Origin: Pectobacterium aroidearum
Lineage (GTDB): Bacteria; Pseudomonadota; Gammaproteobacteria; Enterobacterales; Enterobacteriaceae
Assembly (NCBI RefSeq): GCF_041228105.1
Contig: NZ_CP166097.1
Location: forward strand, 4,774,001 to 4,838,000
Length of the DNA stretch: 64,000 nt
Direction of reading: 5' to 3'
Below are positions 13,194 to 21,348 of the stretch, in pieces. Within the stretch, counting starts at the first letter, position 1; each line of letters opens with the position of its first letter. Both the position numbers and the translations under genes were made by a program. The notes beneath the pieces are model-generated. The model did not search any database. It was given only the letters and a program-made list of their open reading frames with translations, and had not been told where the DNA came from.

Positions 13194-13598
13194 ATGACTT
13201 GGGAGTATGCGCTGATAGGTTTAGTAGTCGGTATTATTATTGGTGCTGTAGCCATGCGCTTTGGTAACCGTAAGCTGCGGCAACAGCAGGTATTGCAGAA
13301 TGAGCTGGAGAAAAGCAAAACCGAACTGGAAGACTATCGTCAGGAATTGGTGGGTCACTTCGCCCGCAGTGCGGAGCTATTGGATAACATGGCGGATGAT
13401 TATCGTCAGCTTTATCAGCACATGGCGAAAAGCTCCAATAACCTGTTACCTAACGTTCCCGGCCAGGATAATCCGTTTAAATATCGTCTGACCGAATCCG
13501 AAGCGGATAACGATCAGGCTCCGGTGAACATGCCACCGCGTGATTATTCCGACGGTGCATCAGGCCTGCTGCGGGGCGAACGCCCGATTCGCAAATAA
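13194..13598 (+). CDS. zapG: Z-ring associated protein ZapG (YhcB, DUF1043)
   Basis: This 134-residue protein has one N-terminal membrane segment (about residues 5-22, ALIGLVVGIIIGAVAMRF) followed by a long charged coiled coil of about 60 residues and a disordered tail. It matches the YhcB/ZapG family, which links the divisome and envelope growth. AGGAG precedes the ATG. It stands alone between zapE and degQ and has its own terminator. Confidence 0.93.
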   Translation: MTWEYALIGLVVGIIIGAVAMRFGNRKLRQQQVLQNELEKSKTELEDYRQELVGHFARSAELLDNMADDYRQLYQHMAKSSNNLLPNVPGQDNPFKYRLTESEADNDQAPVNMPPRDYSDGASGLLRGERPIRK

Positions 13599-13613
13599 TT
13601 CAGTCTCCTCCAG

Positions 13614-13640
13614 CGTGAGGCTTTCTGGCCTCACGTTTTC
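13614..13640 (+). terminator. Terminator of zapG
   Basis: The perfect 8-bp stem CGTGAGGC (13614-13621) with GCCTCACG (13628-13635) and loop TTTCTG is followed by TTTTCCCTT, 15 bases after the zapG stop. Confidence 0.88.
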
Positions 13641-13873
13641 CCTTCCTATGCTCTACGCTTAAAGCGTTTGTCCGTTTAAGACGCGCACCGTAGGCTGCCA
13701 TCGTTCGATAACACCACCGTTCGGTAACACGTTGTATAAAAGCGATAGTTACAATCTGCTGACGAAACAGCAGTGAACTTTACACATTGATCGCCAGTCT
13801 GACTCTTCACCGTGTCTTTAAGTTTATATATCATCGTTTTATTCATCCGCAGGCCGTGAGAGAGTTAATAACA

Positions 13874-15244
13874 ATGAAAAAAACATCATTATTATTTAGT
13901 GCACTGGCAATGAGTATAGGTTTGACCCTGTCCACGCTTCCCGTAGCGAATGCTGCGTTGCCTGCCGTGGTACAAGGTCAACAGACGCCAAGCCTGGCCC
14001 CGATGCTGGAAAAAGTCTTGCCAGCCGTCGTCAGCGTGCATGTTGAAGGTACACAGGTACAGCGCCAGCGCGTACCGGAGGAGTTCAAGTTCTTCTTTGG
14101 CCCGAACTTCCCAACGGACAAACAAAGCTCTCGTCCGTTTGAAGGATTGGGCTCTGGCGTCATTATTGATGCCGCAAAAGGTTACGTGCTCACCAATAAT
14201 CACGTCATCAATAACGCCGACAAAATTCGCGTCCAGCTCAATGACGGGCGTGAGTATGAAGCAAAACTGATTGGTCGCGACGAGCAAACCGATATCGCCC
14301 TGCTACAGCTGAATGACGCCAAGAATCTGGTCGCAGTGAAAATGGCTGACTCCGATCAACTCCGCGTCGGTGATTTCGCCGTTGCCGTGGGTAACCCATT
14401 CGGCCTTGGTCAGACAGCGACATCCGGCATCATCTCTGCACTGGGGCGTAGCGGGCTGAATCTGGAAGGGTTGGAAAACTTCATCCAGACCGATGCGTCT
14501 ATCAACCGTGGTAACTCCGGCGGTGCGTTGGTTAACCTCAACGGTGAGCTGATCGGTATTAACACGGCGATTCTGGCGCCGGGCGGCGGGAACATCGGTA
14601 TCGGTTTCGCTATCCCCAGCAACATGGCTCAGAATCTGGCACAGCAGCTGGTTGAATTTGGCGAGGTCAAACGCGGGCTGCTGGGTATTAAAGGCAGCGA
14701 AATGACGTCTGAGATGGCGAAAGCCTTCAACGTCGATGCACAACGCGGTGCCTTCGTCAGCGAAGTCTTACCGAAATCTGCCGCCGCGAAAGCGGGTATC
14801 AAGGCGGGCGACGTGTTGACGACGCTGGATGGTAAACCGATCAGCAGCTTTGCGGAATTGCGGGCGAAAGTCGGCACTACCGCGCCGGGCAAGACCGTGA
14901 AAATCGGCCTGCTGCGTGATGGCAAACCGCAGGAAGTGTCCGTCGTGTTGGATAACAGCTCATCAGCGTCAACCAGCGCCGAAACACTTTCACCGTCATT
15001 GCAGGGCGCGTCTCTGACCAATGGCCAATTGAAAGACGGCAGCAAGGGCGTACAGATTGATAACGTCGCCAAAGACACACCTGCGGCGCAGGTTGGTCTG
15101 CAGAAAGGCGATATCATCATCGGCGTGAACCGTGAGCGTATTGAAAACATCACGCAGTTGCGCAAGCTGCTGGAAGCGAAACCTTCCGTTCTGGCTTTGA
15201 ATATCGTCCGGGGCGAAGAAACGATTTATCTGCTGTTACGTTAA
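13874..15244 (+). CDS. degQ: Periplasmic serine endoprotease DegQ
   Basis: DegQ is an HtrA-family periplasmic protease and chaperone. The 456-residue product starts at 13874 with a signal peptide MKKTSLLFSALAMSIGL ending in ANA-ALP, which places cleavage near residue 27; the in-frame extension to 13787 would spoil this signal. The catalytic triad is H110 (TNNHV), D140 (QTDIALL) and S215 (GNSGGALV). Two PDZ domains follow, and the protein ends in NIVRGEETIYLLLR. The paralogous degS normally follows within about 100 bases, but here the integrated element separates the two. Confidence 0.96.
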   Translation: MKKTSLLFSALAMSIGLTLSTLPVANAALPAVVQGQQTPSLAPMLEKVLPAVVSVHVEGTQVQRQRVPEEFKFFFGPNFPTDKQSSRPFEGLGSGVIIDAAKGYVLTNNHVINNADKIRVQLNDGREYEAKLIGRDEQTDIALLQLNDAKNLVAVKMADSDQLRVGDFAVAVGNPFGLGQTATSGIISALGRSGLNLEGLENFIQTDASINRGNSGGALVNLNGELIGINTAILAPGGGNIGIGFAIPSNMAQNLAQQLVEFGEVKRGLLGIKGSEMTSEMAKAFNVDAQRGAFVSEVLPKSAAAKAGIKAGDVLTTLDGKPISSFAELRAKVGTTAPGKTVKIGLLRDGKPQEVSVVLDNSSSASTSAETLSPSLQGASLTNGQLKDGSKGVQIDNVAKDTPAAQVGLQKGDIIIGVNRERIENITQLRKLLEAKPSVLALNIVRGEETIYLLLR

Positions 15245-15292
15245 TCACCTGTCGTCTTTTTCGGCAGCGTAATCAGACAGAACCTCGCTGAT

Positions 15293-15322
15293 GTTAAAAA
15301 ATTTCCGGGAGAAATTTTTAAC
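15293..15322 (+). terminator. AT-rich hairpin after degQ
   Basis: GTTAAAAAATTTC (15293-15305) pairs with GAAATTTTTAAC (15311-15322) with one bulged A and loop CGGGA, 48 bases after the degQ stop. It is a plausible degQ terminator, but the T run lies inside the stem and not after it, so efficiency is doubtful. Confidence 0.45.
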
Positions 15323-15370
15323 GTTGTATCAGCAACGGCCCGTAAGGGTGGCGGCCAAGGATGGCACGCC

Positions 15371-15379
15371 ATAAAAAAT
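15371..15379. repeat. Proposed att direct repeat, trb-side end
   Basis: ATAAAAAAT here is repeated exactly at 59329-59337. Its complement, ATTTTTTAT, differs by one base from the TTTTTCAT core described for Tn4371 over the shared eight bases. It lies about 275 bases beyond the stop of the last element gene. Confidence 0.6.
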
Positions 15380-15653
15380 GTCCAGTGTCAAGCCTTTCGT
15401 GGAAACACGGCGGGCTTGAAACCATATACGGGGCAATAGGTTAGCTCTGTTTCGTGCCGCTTGCCGTGGAGGCGGCGTTGTGGGCTGGGAGCCACATAGG
15501 AGCCTTGAGAAAGCAAGCCGGGTCGCGCTGTGGCGGTGACGATTGCCAAGGGATGGCGGGCTTGTTCGGCCATCATAGTCCAATCGTTCGCGGCACCCCA
15601 GAACGAAGAACGCGCAGCGTTCAAGGGGTGGCCTGCTTGGTTACTGCGGATCA
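15380..15653. other. Terminal non-coding segment of the element
   Basis: About 270 GC-rich bases between the proposed end and the DUF2274 gene hold no convincing gene. They contain an imperfect hairpin: TCAAGCC (15388-15394) with GGCTTGA (15413-15419), and inside it CGTG and CACG closing a GAAA tetraloop (15398-15409). This could end the leftward trb operon or mark the element terminus. Confidence 0.5.
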
Positions 15654-15899
15654 TCAGCTTGGTTTTGGTGGCGCGACCTTACCCGCACTACCCTTCCTGA
15701 ATCCTCTATCCCCAGCGATGAACGCCTCCAGCATGTGCGGGATCAGCGTCGTGGCATCGACCGCCTCGCCATACGCCTGCGCGTGCAACGCGGCGTAGCG
15801 GTCGAGGTCGGCTTTCAAGCTGGCCGGGCAGGCAAAGGTCAGCTTGACGCTTTCGAGCTTGGGTAGTGGCCCCAGCCGCAGTTTCCTGGTCGTGTTCAT
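15654..15899 (-). CDS. DUF2274 domain protein, last gene of the trb operon
   Basis: This small protein of 81 residues is of the DUF2274 type that follows trbI in Tn4371-like elements. It has a basic N-terminus, a central LTFACPASLKADLDRYAALHAQ segment that looks helical, and a proline-rich tail. Its ATG overlaps the trbI stop by ATGA (15896-15899), so it is translationally coupled to the mating-pair genes. Its function is unknown; from the layout of the central segment I would consider a small DNA-binding or accessory role, but nothing in the sequence proves it. Confidence 0.75.
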   Translation of the reverse strand: MNTTRKLRLGPLPKLESVKLTFACPASLKADLDRYAALHAQAYGEAVDATTLIPHMLEAFIAGDRGFRKGSAGKVAPPKPS

Positions 15900-17173
15900 C
15901 GTGAAGTCCCCTTGTTGAAGAACAGCGGCTGATAAGGCCGTAGCACCAGATCGCGGTTTACGATGATGCGCACCGGCAAGCCGGGGCGGCTGGTCAGCGT
16001 GGGTTGGATGTTGAGGTTGCGCCGGGTCACTTCCTGGCCGACTTGGTTCACGGTGTCCTGCAGGCTGTCGCGCCCGGCGATGATGACGCGATCACCGTCC
16101 TGGTGGTTTTCAGGTGCAGCCAGTTCGGCTCCCACACCCAGCAGTGTCGTCAGCACGGCACCAGCAAAGATCCGATCCCAGTGCCAGTCCACGTCGTCTT
16201 CCAGACCGGCATAACCCGCCGGGTCGGTGCCGATCAGGTTGTCAATCGTGAGCGAAGACGTGTCCGGCAGGATGATGCGGTTCCACACCACTTGGACGCG
16301 GCTCTGCCCGTAGCTGACCTGGCTGTTGTACTTGCCCAGGATGCGCGAGCCCTGCGGGATCAGCAGGAACTTGCCAGTGGCCGTGTCGTAAATCGGCTCC
16401 GTCACCGTGGCGATTACGTCGCCCGGCAGGTCGGACTTGATGCCCGTCACCAAAGCTCCGGCTATGACGGTTCCAGCCATCACCTGATACGGCGAGGTGG
16501 GCATTTGCAAGTTGCCGGAGTTACGGGTTTCCGTAGAGCCGCCCGTCAGGAACGCCTCTTTCTGGTCTTGCCGGTTCTGCACGGCAGTTGGATCAGCGGG
16601 CTGGGCCGCCGTCGAGGCCGGGCCAGCGGCCAGCGGATCGAACGCAGCATTGGCAGCGAAGCCTGGTGCGGCAGCGACCTGCGACTGCGCCACGGGCGCT
16701 GCCTGCGTGGAACCAGTGGAAAAGAACACCGATGAAGCCGCAGCCGCTTCTGCTTCCTTGCGCAGCGCATCGTTAGGGTCGTAGCCCGGCGCGGCATAGG
16801 TGGCGGCAACTGGCTGCTGCGAGTTGACGATGGCTGGCCCCAGGTCGCCGGGCAAAGGAGGCCCCAGCTCCGGCACGTCAGGCGGCAGCGCTGGCAGTTT
16901 GGAATAGTCGGTCGGTAGCGCATCCAAACCTTCCGACTTGGACACGCGATCCACGTTGTACAGCACGGTGGATTCGCCCGCGCCGCGTTGCTGCGGTTGC
17001 AGTGACCAGATCAGCGCGCCCATCACGCCAACCGACAAGCTGCCGGCTAGGATGGCCAGCGTGCGCCGGTTCAGGCGCGTGACTGGGCGCGGTTGGGCGC
17101 GCAGCGCCACCGCCTCGGGTGCCACCTTGCCCACCTGCGGCGTGGCAAGGTCGGGAGTATCGTCCTGGCTCAT
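15896..17173 (-). CDS. trbI: Conjugal transfer protein TrbI (VirB10-like)
   Basis: TrbI is the VirB10 homologue that spans the envelope and links the inner-membrane ATPases to the outer-membrane pore of the type IV secretion channel. The 425-residue product has a short cytoplasmic N-terminus, one membrane segment at about residues 37-57 (TLAILAGSLSVGVMGALIWSL), a proline- and alanine-rich periplasmic linker, and the conserved C-terminal VirB10 domain (TSPYQVMAGTVIAGALVTGI, then LIPQGSRILGKY). It starts two bases after the trbG stop. Confidence 0.93.
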   Translation of the reverse strand: MSQDDTPDLATPQVGKVAPEAVALRAQPRPVTRLNRRTLAILAGSLSVGVMGALIWSLQPQQRGAGESTVLYNVDRVSKSEGLDALPTDYSKLPALPPDVPELGPPLPGDLGPAIVNSQQPVAATYAAPGYDPNDALRKEAEAAAASSVFFSTGSTQAAPVAQSQVAAAPGFAANAAFDPLAAGPASTAAQPADPTAVQNRQDQKEAFLTGGSTETRNSGNLQMPTSPYQVMAGTVIAGALVTGIKSDLPGDVIATVTEPIYDTATGKFLLIPQGSRILGKYNSQVSYGQSRVQVVWNRIILPDTSSLTIDNLIGTDPAGYAGLEDDVDWHWDRIFAGAVLTTLLGVGAELAAPENHQDGDRVIIAGRDSLQDTVNQVGQEVTRRNLNIQPTLTSRPGLPVRIIVNRDLVLRPYQPLFFNKGTSR

Positions 17174-17175
17174 GC

Positions 17176-18168
17176 TCAGTTCCTCCCGGCAATGCCACCC
17201 GTGCGCTCGATGCGTATCACATCGCCCATGTCGTCTCCCAGGCGCAGTTCTGCCGCACCGAACAGGCGATCAACGATGTAGTACGGTGAGCGGAAGCGAT
17301 AGTTCACCAGTTGCCCGTCGCCCTGCGCACCGATGACGAACAGCGGCGGCAGCTCGCCCTGAGCGATGCCTGCCGGGAACTGGATGTACACCTTCTCGCC
17401 ATCGTCGAAAGCGCGCAGCGGCTTCCATGGTGGATTGCTGCCGCTGATCGCATAGCGAAACCGGATGTTCTCCAGCGACAGGCCCGCATCGACCGGCGCG
17501 GCAGCGCTGGCAGCCTGTGCCTGTCGCTGCAAGGCCAGCATCCGATCCTTGGGGTAATCCCAGGACACCGACGCCATCCATGCCTTGTCGGTCGAAGTCA
17601 GTTCCAGCAGATAGGTGCGGCGGCTGGTGGTGATGACCAGATTGGTCTTCAACCCGGAACGGATAGGCTTGACCAGCACATTGACGCGCAGATCGGCCCC
17701 GCTGCCGCTGGAGGTGTCGCCCACAATCCATCGCACGGTATCGCCCGCAGCGACCGTCACCAATTCCTCGCCGGGCTGGAGCGCAATCACGGTTACGCGG
17801 CCCACGGACGCATAGACCTGATACAGCGCGCCATCGGTGAAGGGCCAGACCTGGATCGCATTGACATAGCCCTCACGAGTCGGCGCAATGCGCGCCTCGG
17901 CATTGGCGCGGGAGACGCGCACCTTCTCGTCGACAGGCTCCGGTGCCACCGGGGCCGCATCAACGTCCGGCAGTGGCTTCAACTGTGCGGGCAGCGCCAA
18001 GGGCTCGGGCACTGCCACGACTTCGATGGGCTTGGGCGGCTCGGGCAATGGTTGAGCCTGGATCGGCTCATCGAGTGATATCACAGGCGGCGGCTTGCCC
18101 TGCGTGGCGCAGCCCGCAAGTCCCAGCAGGATTAACGGCAAAGCGTAAAAACGGAAAGGCACACTCAT
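17176..18168 (-). CDS. trbG: Conjugal transfer protein TrbG (VirB9-like lipoprotein)
   Basis: TrbG is the VirB9 homologue of the outer-membrane core complex. The 330-residue product has a lipoprotein signal with lipobox LAGC (Cys at about residue 20), a proline-rich segment, and the CagX/VirB9 domain, including the VGRVTVIALQPGEELVTVAAG and RTYLLELTSTDKAWMASVSW segments. The ATG overlaps the trbF stop by ATGA (18165-18168), which indicates coupled translation. Confidence 0.93.
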   Translation of the reverse strand: MSVPFRFYALPLILLGLAGCATQGKPPPVISLDEPIQAQPLPEPPKPIEVVAVPEPLALPAQLKPLPDVDAAPVAPEPVDEKVRVSRANAEARIAPTREGYVNAIQVWPFTDGALYQVYASVGRVTVIALQPGEELVTVAAGDTVRWIVGDTSSGSGADLRVNVLVKPIRSGLKTNLVITTSRRTYLLELTSTDKAWMASVSWDYPKDRMLALQRQAQAASAAAPVDAGLSLENIRFRYAISGSNPPWKPLRAFDDGEKVYIQFPAGIAQGELPPLFVIGAQGDGQLVNYRFRSPYYIVDRLFGAAELRLGDDMGDVIRIERTGGIAGRN

Positions 18169-18869
18169 GGTTTCACTCCTTCAGAAGAATCCAGTTCACG
18201 GCTCCACGACAAGCCATTGACGTAGATGCCCAGCGGGTTGCGGCGCAGGCGTTCTTCGGTGCGCGGGGTCTGCTGCACGATGGACACCACCGCCGTCCAT
18301 CGCTCCAACCCGGCAGCCGCTCCATTGACGTAGCGGCGTTCCGTCCAGCGCACGTTGAAAGACGCATCGCTGGCGCGTACCACGCTGGTGATCTGTACCG
18401 TCACCGACTCCTTGCCGATGCGGGCGAACGGGTCATTCACCCGCGCATAGTCGTTGAGCACCGCCGCGCCCCGGTCGGTGGTGTAGTCGTAGGCATCGAG
18501 CCAGTTCTGCCGCACGACGATGGGGTCGATGGACAACGACCGCACCAGCGTCATGAAGCGCGCGATGTGGTGTGCCGTCTGCGCATCGGTGGGCCGGTAC
18601 GGCGTGGCCGCTTCGCCTACGGTGCGCACCTGGCCGGACTGATCGACCTCGATGACATAGGGCGTAACGATGGATTGGGCCGAGCGCCACACCAAGCCGC
18701 CTGCCATCAGCAGCGCGAGCACCAGGCAGCCAAAAGCCATCAGCCGCCAATTCTTGGCCTGCACGCGGGCCGAGCCGATGCGCTCGTCCCACACCTGGGC
18801 GGCGGCTTGATACGGGGTGGCAGGCTGCGGCGTATCGGCATAGCGCACCTGCGGTCGTTTGAATCGCAT
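18165..18869 (-). CDS. trbF: Conjugal transfer protein TrbF (VirB8-like)
   Basis: TrbF is the VirB8-like inner-membrane assembly factor. The 234-residue product has a cytoplasmic N-terminus, one membrane segment at about residues 43-60 (LMAFGCLVLALLMAGGLV) and a periplasmic NTF2-like domain. AAGGAG lies upstream of the ATG. It follows trbL after a gap of 17 bases and overlaps trbG. Confidence 0.92.
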   Translation of the reverse strand: MRFKRPQVRYADTPQPATPYQAAAQVWDERIGSARVQAKNWRLMAFGCLVLALLMAGGLVWRSAQSIVTPYVIEVDQSGQVRTVGEAATPYRPTDAQTAHHIARFMTLVRSLSIDPIVVRQNWLDAYDYTTDRGAAVLNDYARVNDPFARIGKESVTVQITSVVRASDASFNVRWTERRYVNGAAAGLERWTAVVSIVQQTPRTEERLRRNPLGIYVNGLSWSRELDSSEGVKP

Positions 18870-18886
18870 GGAGTTCTCCTTGAAAG

Positions 18887-20281
18887 TCAGCTATCGGAAT
18901 CCCGCAGGCTCGGGCCTTGGCCCGAACCGCCGCCGTCGCCACCGCGCAGCGTATGGGCGGCCGTGGCGGTGGCCTGGGTGAGTTGTTGGCGGCGTTGTAG
19001 GCGCTTGGCCCAGCCGGGTTGCTCCTGCTTCTGCGCATTGGCCGTGTTGCCGGCGGCATCGCCTGTGGTGGCCTGCCCGGAACTGGCAGCGCCACCGCCT
19101 GAACCACCATCGGTGCCGGAGCCTTGCCAGCCTGCTTTGAATGGCGCGGCAGTCTTGGCAGCGGCTGCTTTGATGCCAGCACCCGCGCGTTGACCTGCCG
19201 CCTGTGCGCCGCCCTTGGCGACAGTGCCCAGCCCTGCCAGCGCGCCTTTGGCCCCGCCGCCCGCAGCGGCGGAACCGGCCTGGAAAGCCGTCTTCGCGCT
19301 GCCAGCCGCCGAGGTTGCGGCCCGCGCACCAGACCCGGCGAGCTTGGCGGCAGCCGGTGCCATGCGCGCCCCGGCCATCACGGCTCCGCCCACGCCGGTG
19401 GCGGCGGCACCTACGGCAACCGCCGCGCCTGCGGCACCCACAGCAGCACCGGCCATCGCCCCGGCACCCAACTGCGGTGCGCCGGAAACCAGCCCGGTGG
19501 CAATGCCAGGGCCGAAGATCCCCAACGCCAGCAGCGTCAGTGAGGCCAGCATGATAACCACCGCATGGTCGATGGACGGCTCGGCTGGATGCACCTGGAA
19601 CTCGGCAAACAGGCCCGAGCCGATGCCGACGATGACGGCCAGCACCAACACCTTGATGCCCGAAGACACCACGTTGCCCAGCACTTTCTCGGCGAGGAAG
19701 CTGGTCTTGTTCCACAGCGCAAACGGCACCAGCACGAAGCCCGCGAGCGTGGTCAGCTTGAACTCGATCAGCGTGATGAAAAGCTGGATCGCCAGAACGA
19801 AGAAACACAGGATCACCACCGCCCAGGCCAGGAACATGACCACGATGGGCGTCATGTTCACGAACACTTCGGGAAAGCCCGCCATGTCGCTGATCTGCTC
19901 AAGAATCGGTGCCGCCGCGTCGATGCCAGTCTTGGCCAAACGTCCCGGTTGCAGGAATTCGCCCATGCTCATCGTCGAGCCGCTGGCCGTCAGGCCCAGG
20001 CCCGCGAATGAGCGGAAGACGATGCTGGCCAGCCAGTTGAAGTTGTTGATGATGTAGGCGAAGGCACCGACGTAGAGCACCTTGCGCAGCAGCTTGGCGA
20101 TCACGTCATCGCCTTGGCCGGTGGCGTGGCTCATCGCCCAGTACAACCCGGCAATCGTCATGTCGATGACGATCAGCGTGGCGGTGAGGAACGCGACTTC
20201 GCCCTGCAGCAGCCCAAAACCCGAGTCGATGTAGCGCGAGAAAGTAGCAAGAAAGCGGTCGATCACTGTCACGTCATTCAT
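18887..20281 (-). CDS. trbL: P-type conjugative transfer protein TrbL (VirB6-like)
   Basis: TrbL is the polytopic VirB6-like inner-membrane component. The 464-residue product has several hydrophobic segments in its first 260 residues, among them FLTATLIVIDMTIAGLYWAM and VVMFLAWAVVILCFFVLAI, and then a long alanine- and glycine-rich C-terminal region of about 200 residues, which is usual for TrbL of this family. The start overlaps the stop of the preceding lipoprotein gene by ATGA. Confidence 0.92.
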   Translation of the reverse strand: MNDVTVIDRFLATFSRYIDSGFGLLQGEVAFLTATLIVIDMTIAGLYWAMSHATGQGDDVIAKLLRKVLYVGAFAYIINNFNWLASIVFRSFAGLGLTASGSTMSMGEFLQPGRLAKTGIDAAAPILEQISDMAGFPEVFVNMTPIVVMFLAWAVVILCFFVLAIQLFITLIEFKLTTLAGFVLVPFALWNKTSFLAEKVLGNVVSSGIKVLVLAVIVGIGSGLFAEFQVHPAEPSIDHAVVIMLASLTLLALGIFGPGIATGLVSGAPQLGAGAMAGAAVGAAGAAVAVGAAATGVGGAVMAGARMAPAAAKLAGSGARAATSAAGSAKTAFQAGSAAAGGGAKGALAGLGTVAKGGAQAAGQRAGAGIKAAAAKTAAPFKAGWQGSGTDGGSGGGAASSGQATTGDAAGNTANAQKQEQPGWAKRLQRRQQLTQATATAAHTLRGGDGGGSGQGPSLRDSDS

Positions 20282-20592
20282 GGCACGTCCCCCTCGAAGG
20301 GCATGGCGTCTTGGTCACTGGCGGGTGTGTCAAAGCTCGGCGGGATCGGCGGCAGATCAGCCAGCGTGCGAAACTCGTCAGGCCCGGTTTCCCCGGCGAA
20401 GAAGCGCCGCCGGAAGGCATCGGCCGCGGCCAGGCAGGCGTCTTCGCCTGCCGTCGTCCTGTCGGCGGCACACTGCGCACGCAAAGCCTTTAGCCGCACG
20501 GGATCGGCGGCCAGAGCAGCGGCCAGGTCTTCGGTCGGCTGCTGGCCGCAAGCGACCAGCAGCACGGGCAGCACCAAGAAAACGCATCGCAT
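20278..20592 (-). CDS. trbK: Putative entry-exclusion lipoprotein, TrbK-like
   Basis: The 104-residue product has a short signal and lipobox LLVAC (Cys at residue 15), so it should be a lipoprotein. Its place between trbJ and trbL is that of trbK, whose product blocks redundant transfer between donor cells. The core carries LAADPVRLKALRAQC, then a second cysteine in DACLAAADAF and the segment RRRFF. The same pattern occurs in the lipoprotein at 28238-28504, so this element has two related genes of this kind. Sequence similarity to RP4 TrbK is not evident; the name follows position and lipoprotein character. Confidence 0.72.
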   Translation of the reverse strand: MRCVFLVLPVLLVACGQQPTEDLAAALAADPVRLKALRAQCAADRTTAGEDACLAAADAFRRRFFAGETGPDEFRTLADLPPIPPSFDTPASDQDAMPFEGDVP

Positions 20593-20604
20593 GGCCGTCT
20601 CCCG

Positions 20605-21348
20605 TCAGTTGCCGTAGAAATCCACGCGCTGCGGTGTGTAGGGCGTGCCATCACCTAGAAAGCGACGCGTCACTTCACGTCCACGTTCGACAGCAGCTGC
20701 TTGGCGTGCCAGTTCGAGCGCGGCAGCGCGTTCCTGCGTGATCTGGAGTTGCTGCGCCTGGATGGATTGCTTGGCCTGCAAAGCCAGAAGCTGATTGGTC
20801 GCCTGCATGGCTTGCAGCGCGCCGGTGGCGGACTGACTCTGGCTGATCAGATCGGACAGTGCGCTTTCGTCTTGTGCCAGGTTCTGCGACACCTGCGCCT
20901 GCATCCGCATGGCGGTATGCAGGCCATTCAAAGTGTTCTTCCAGCGTTCCTGCGCATCGCGCAGCATCTGGTCGCCGCTGACGGTCGCGGCGTATTGTTC
21001 CGGGTACAACCGGGCGAAAGTGGCATCCATGCTCTGCACGTCATAGGCCAGGCCGCGCGCCTCGGCGATCAGGCGCTCAGTGGTTGCCAGCGTCGAGCGC
21101 AGGCGATTGACGATGTTGAAGTCCAGATTCGCCAGATTGCGCGCCTGGTTCATCAGCATCTGTGCTTCGTTTTGAAGCTGGTTGATTTGGTTGTTGATCT
21201 GCTCCAGCGTGCGAACAGCGGTCAACGTGTTCTGCACGAAATTGGACGGGTCAAACACCGTCAGCGCAGACGCAGGCTGTGAGGCCAGCAGCGATACCGA
21301 CAGCACGGCGGCGAGTGAGACAGAGAGCAAACGGGGTTGGGTGTTCAT
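20605..21348 (-). CDS. trbJ: P-type conjugative transfer protein TrbJ (VirB5-like)
   Basis: TrbJ is the VirB5-like minor pilus or periplasmic component of the channel. The 247-residue product has a signal peptide ending in SALA or ASA near residue 28 and is otherwise largely helical, rich in Gln, Ala and Leu, with long coiled-coil-like segments (QINNQINQLQNEAQMLMNQA). The C-terminus contains RRFLGDGTPYTP; almost the same motif ends the EexN-like lipoprotein at 28238-28504. The start overlaps the trbE stop by ATGA, and a 12-base gap with GGGAG leads to trbK. Confidence 0.92.
   Translation of the reverse strand: MNTQPRLLSVSLAAVLSVSLLASQPASALTVFDPSNFVQNTLTAVRTLEQINNQINQLQNEAQMLMNQARNLANLDFNIVNRLRSTLATTERLIAEARGLAYDVQSMDATFARLYPEQYAATVSGDQMLRDAQERWKNTLNGLHTAMRMQAQVSQNLAQDESALSDLISQSQSATGALQAMQATNQLLALQAKQSIQAQQLQITQERAAALELARQAAAVERGREVTRRFLGDGTPYTPQRVDFYGN

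Noticed and set aside
15245..15380. Insertion into a tRNA gene
   Set aside because: Neither junction shows a tRNA 3' end; the site is intergenic between degQ and degS.
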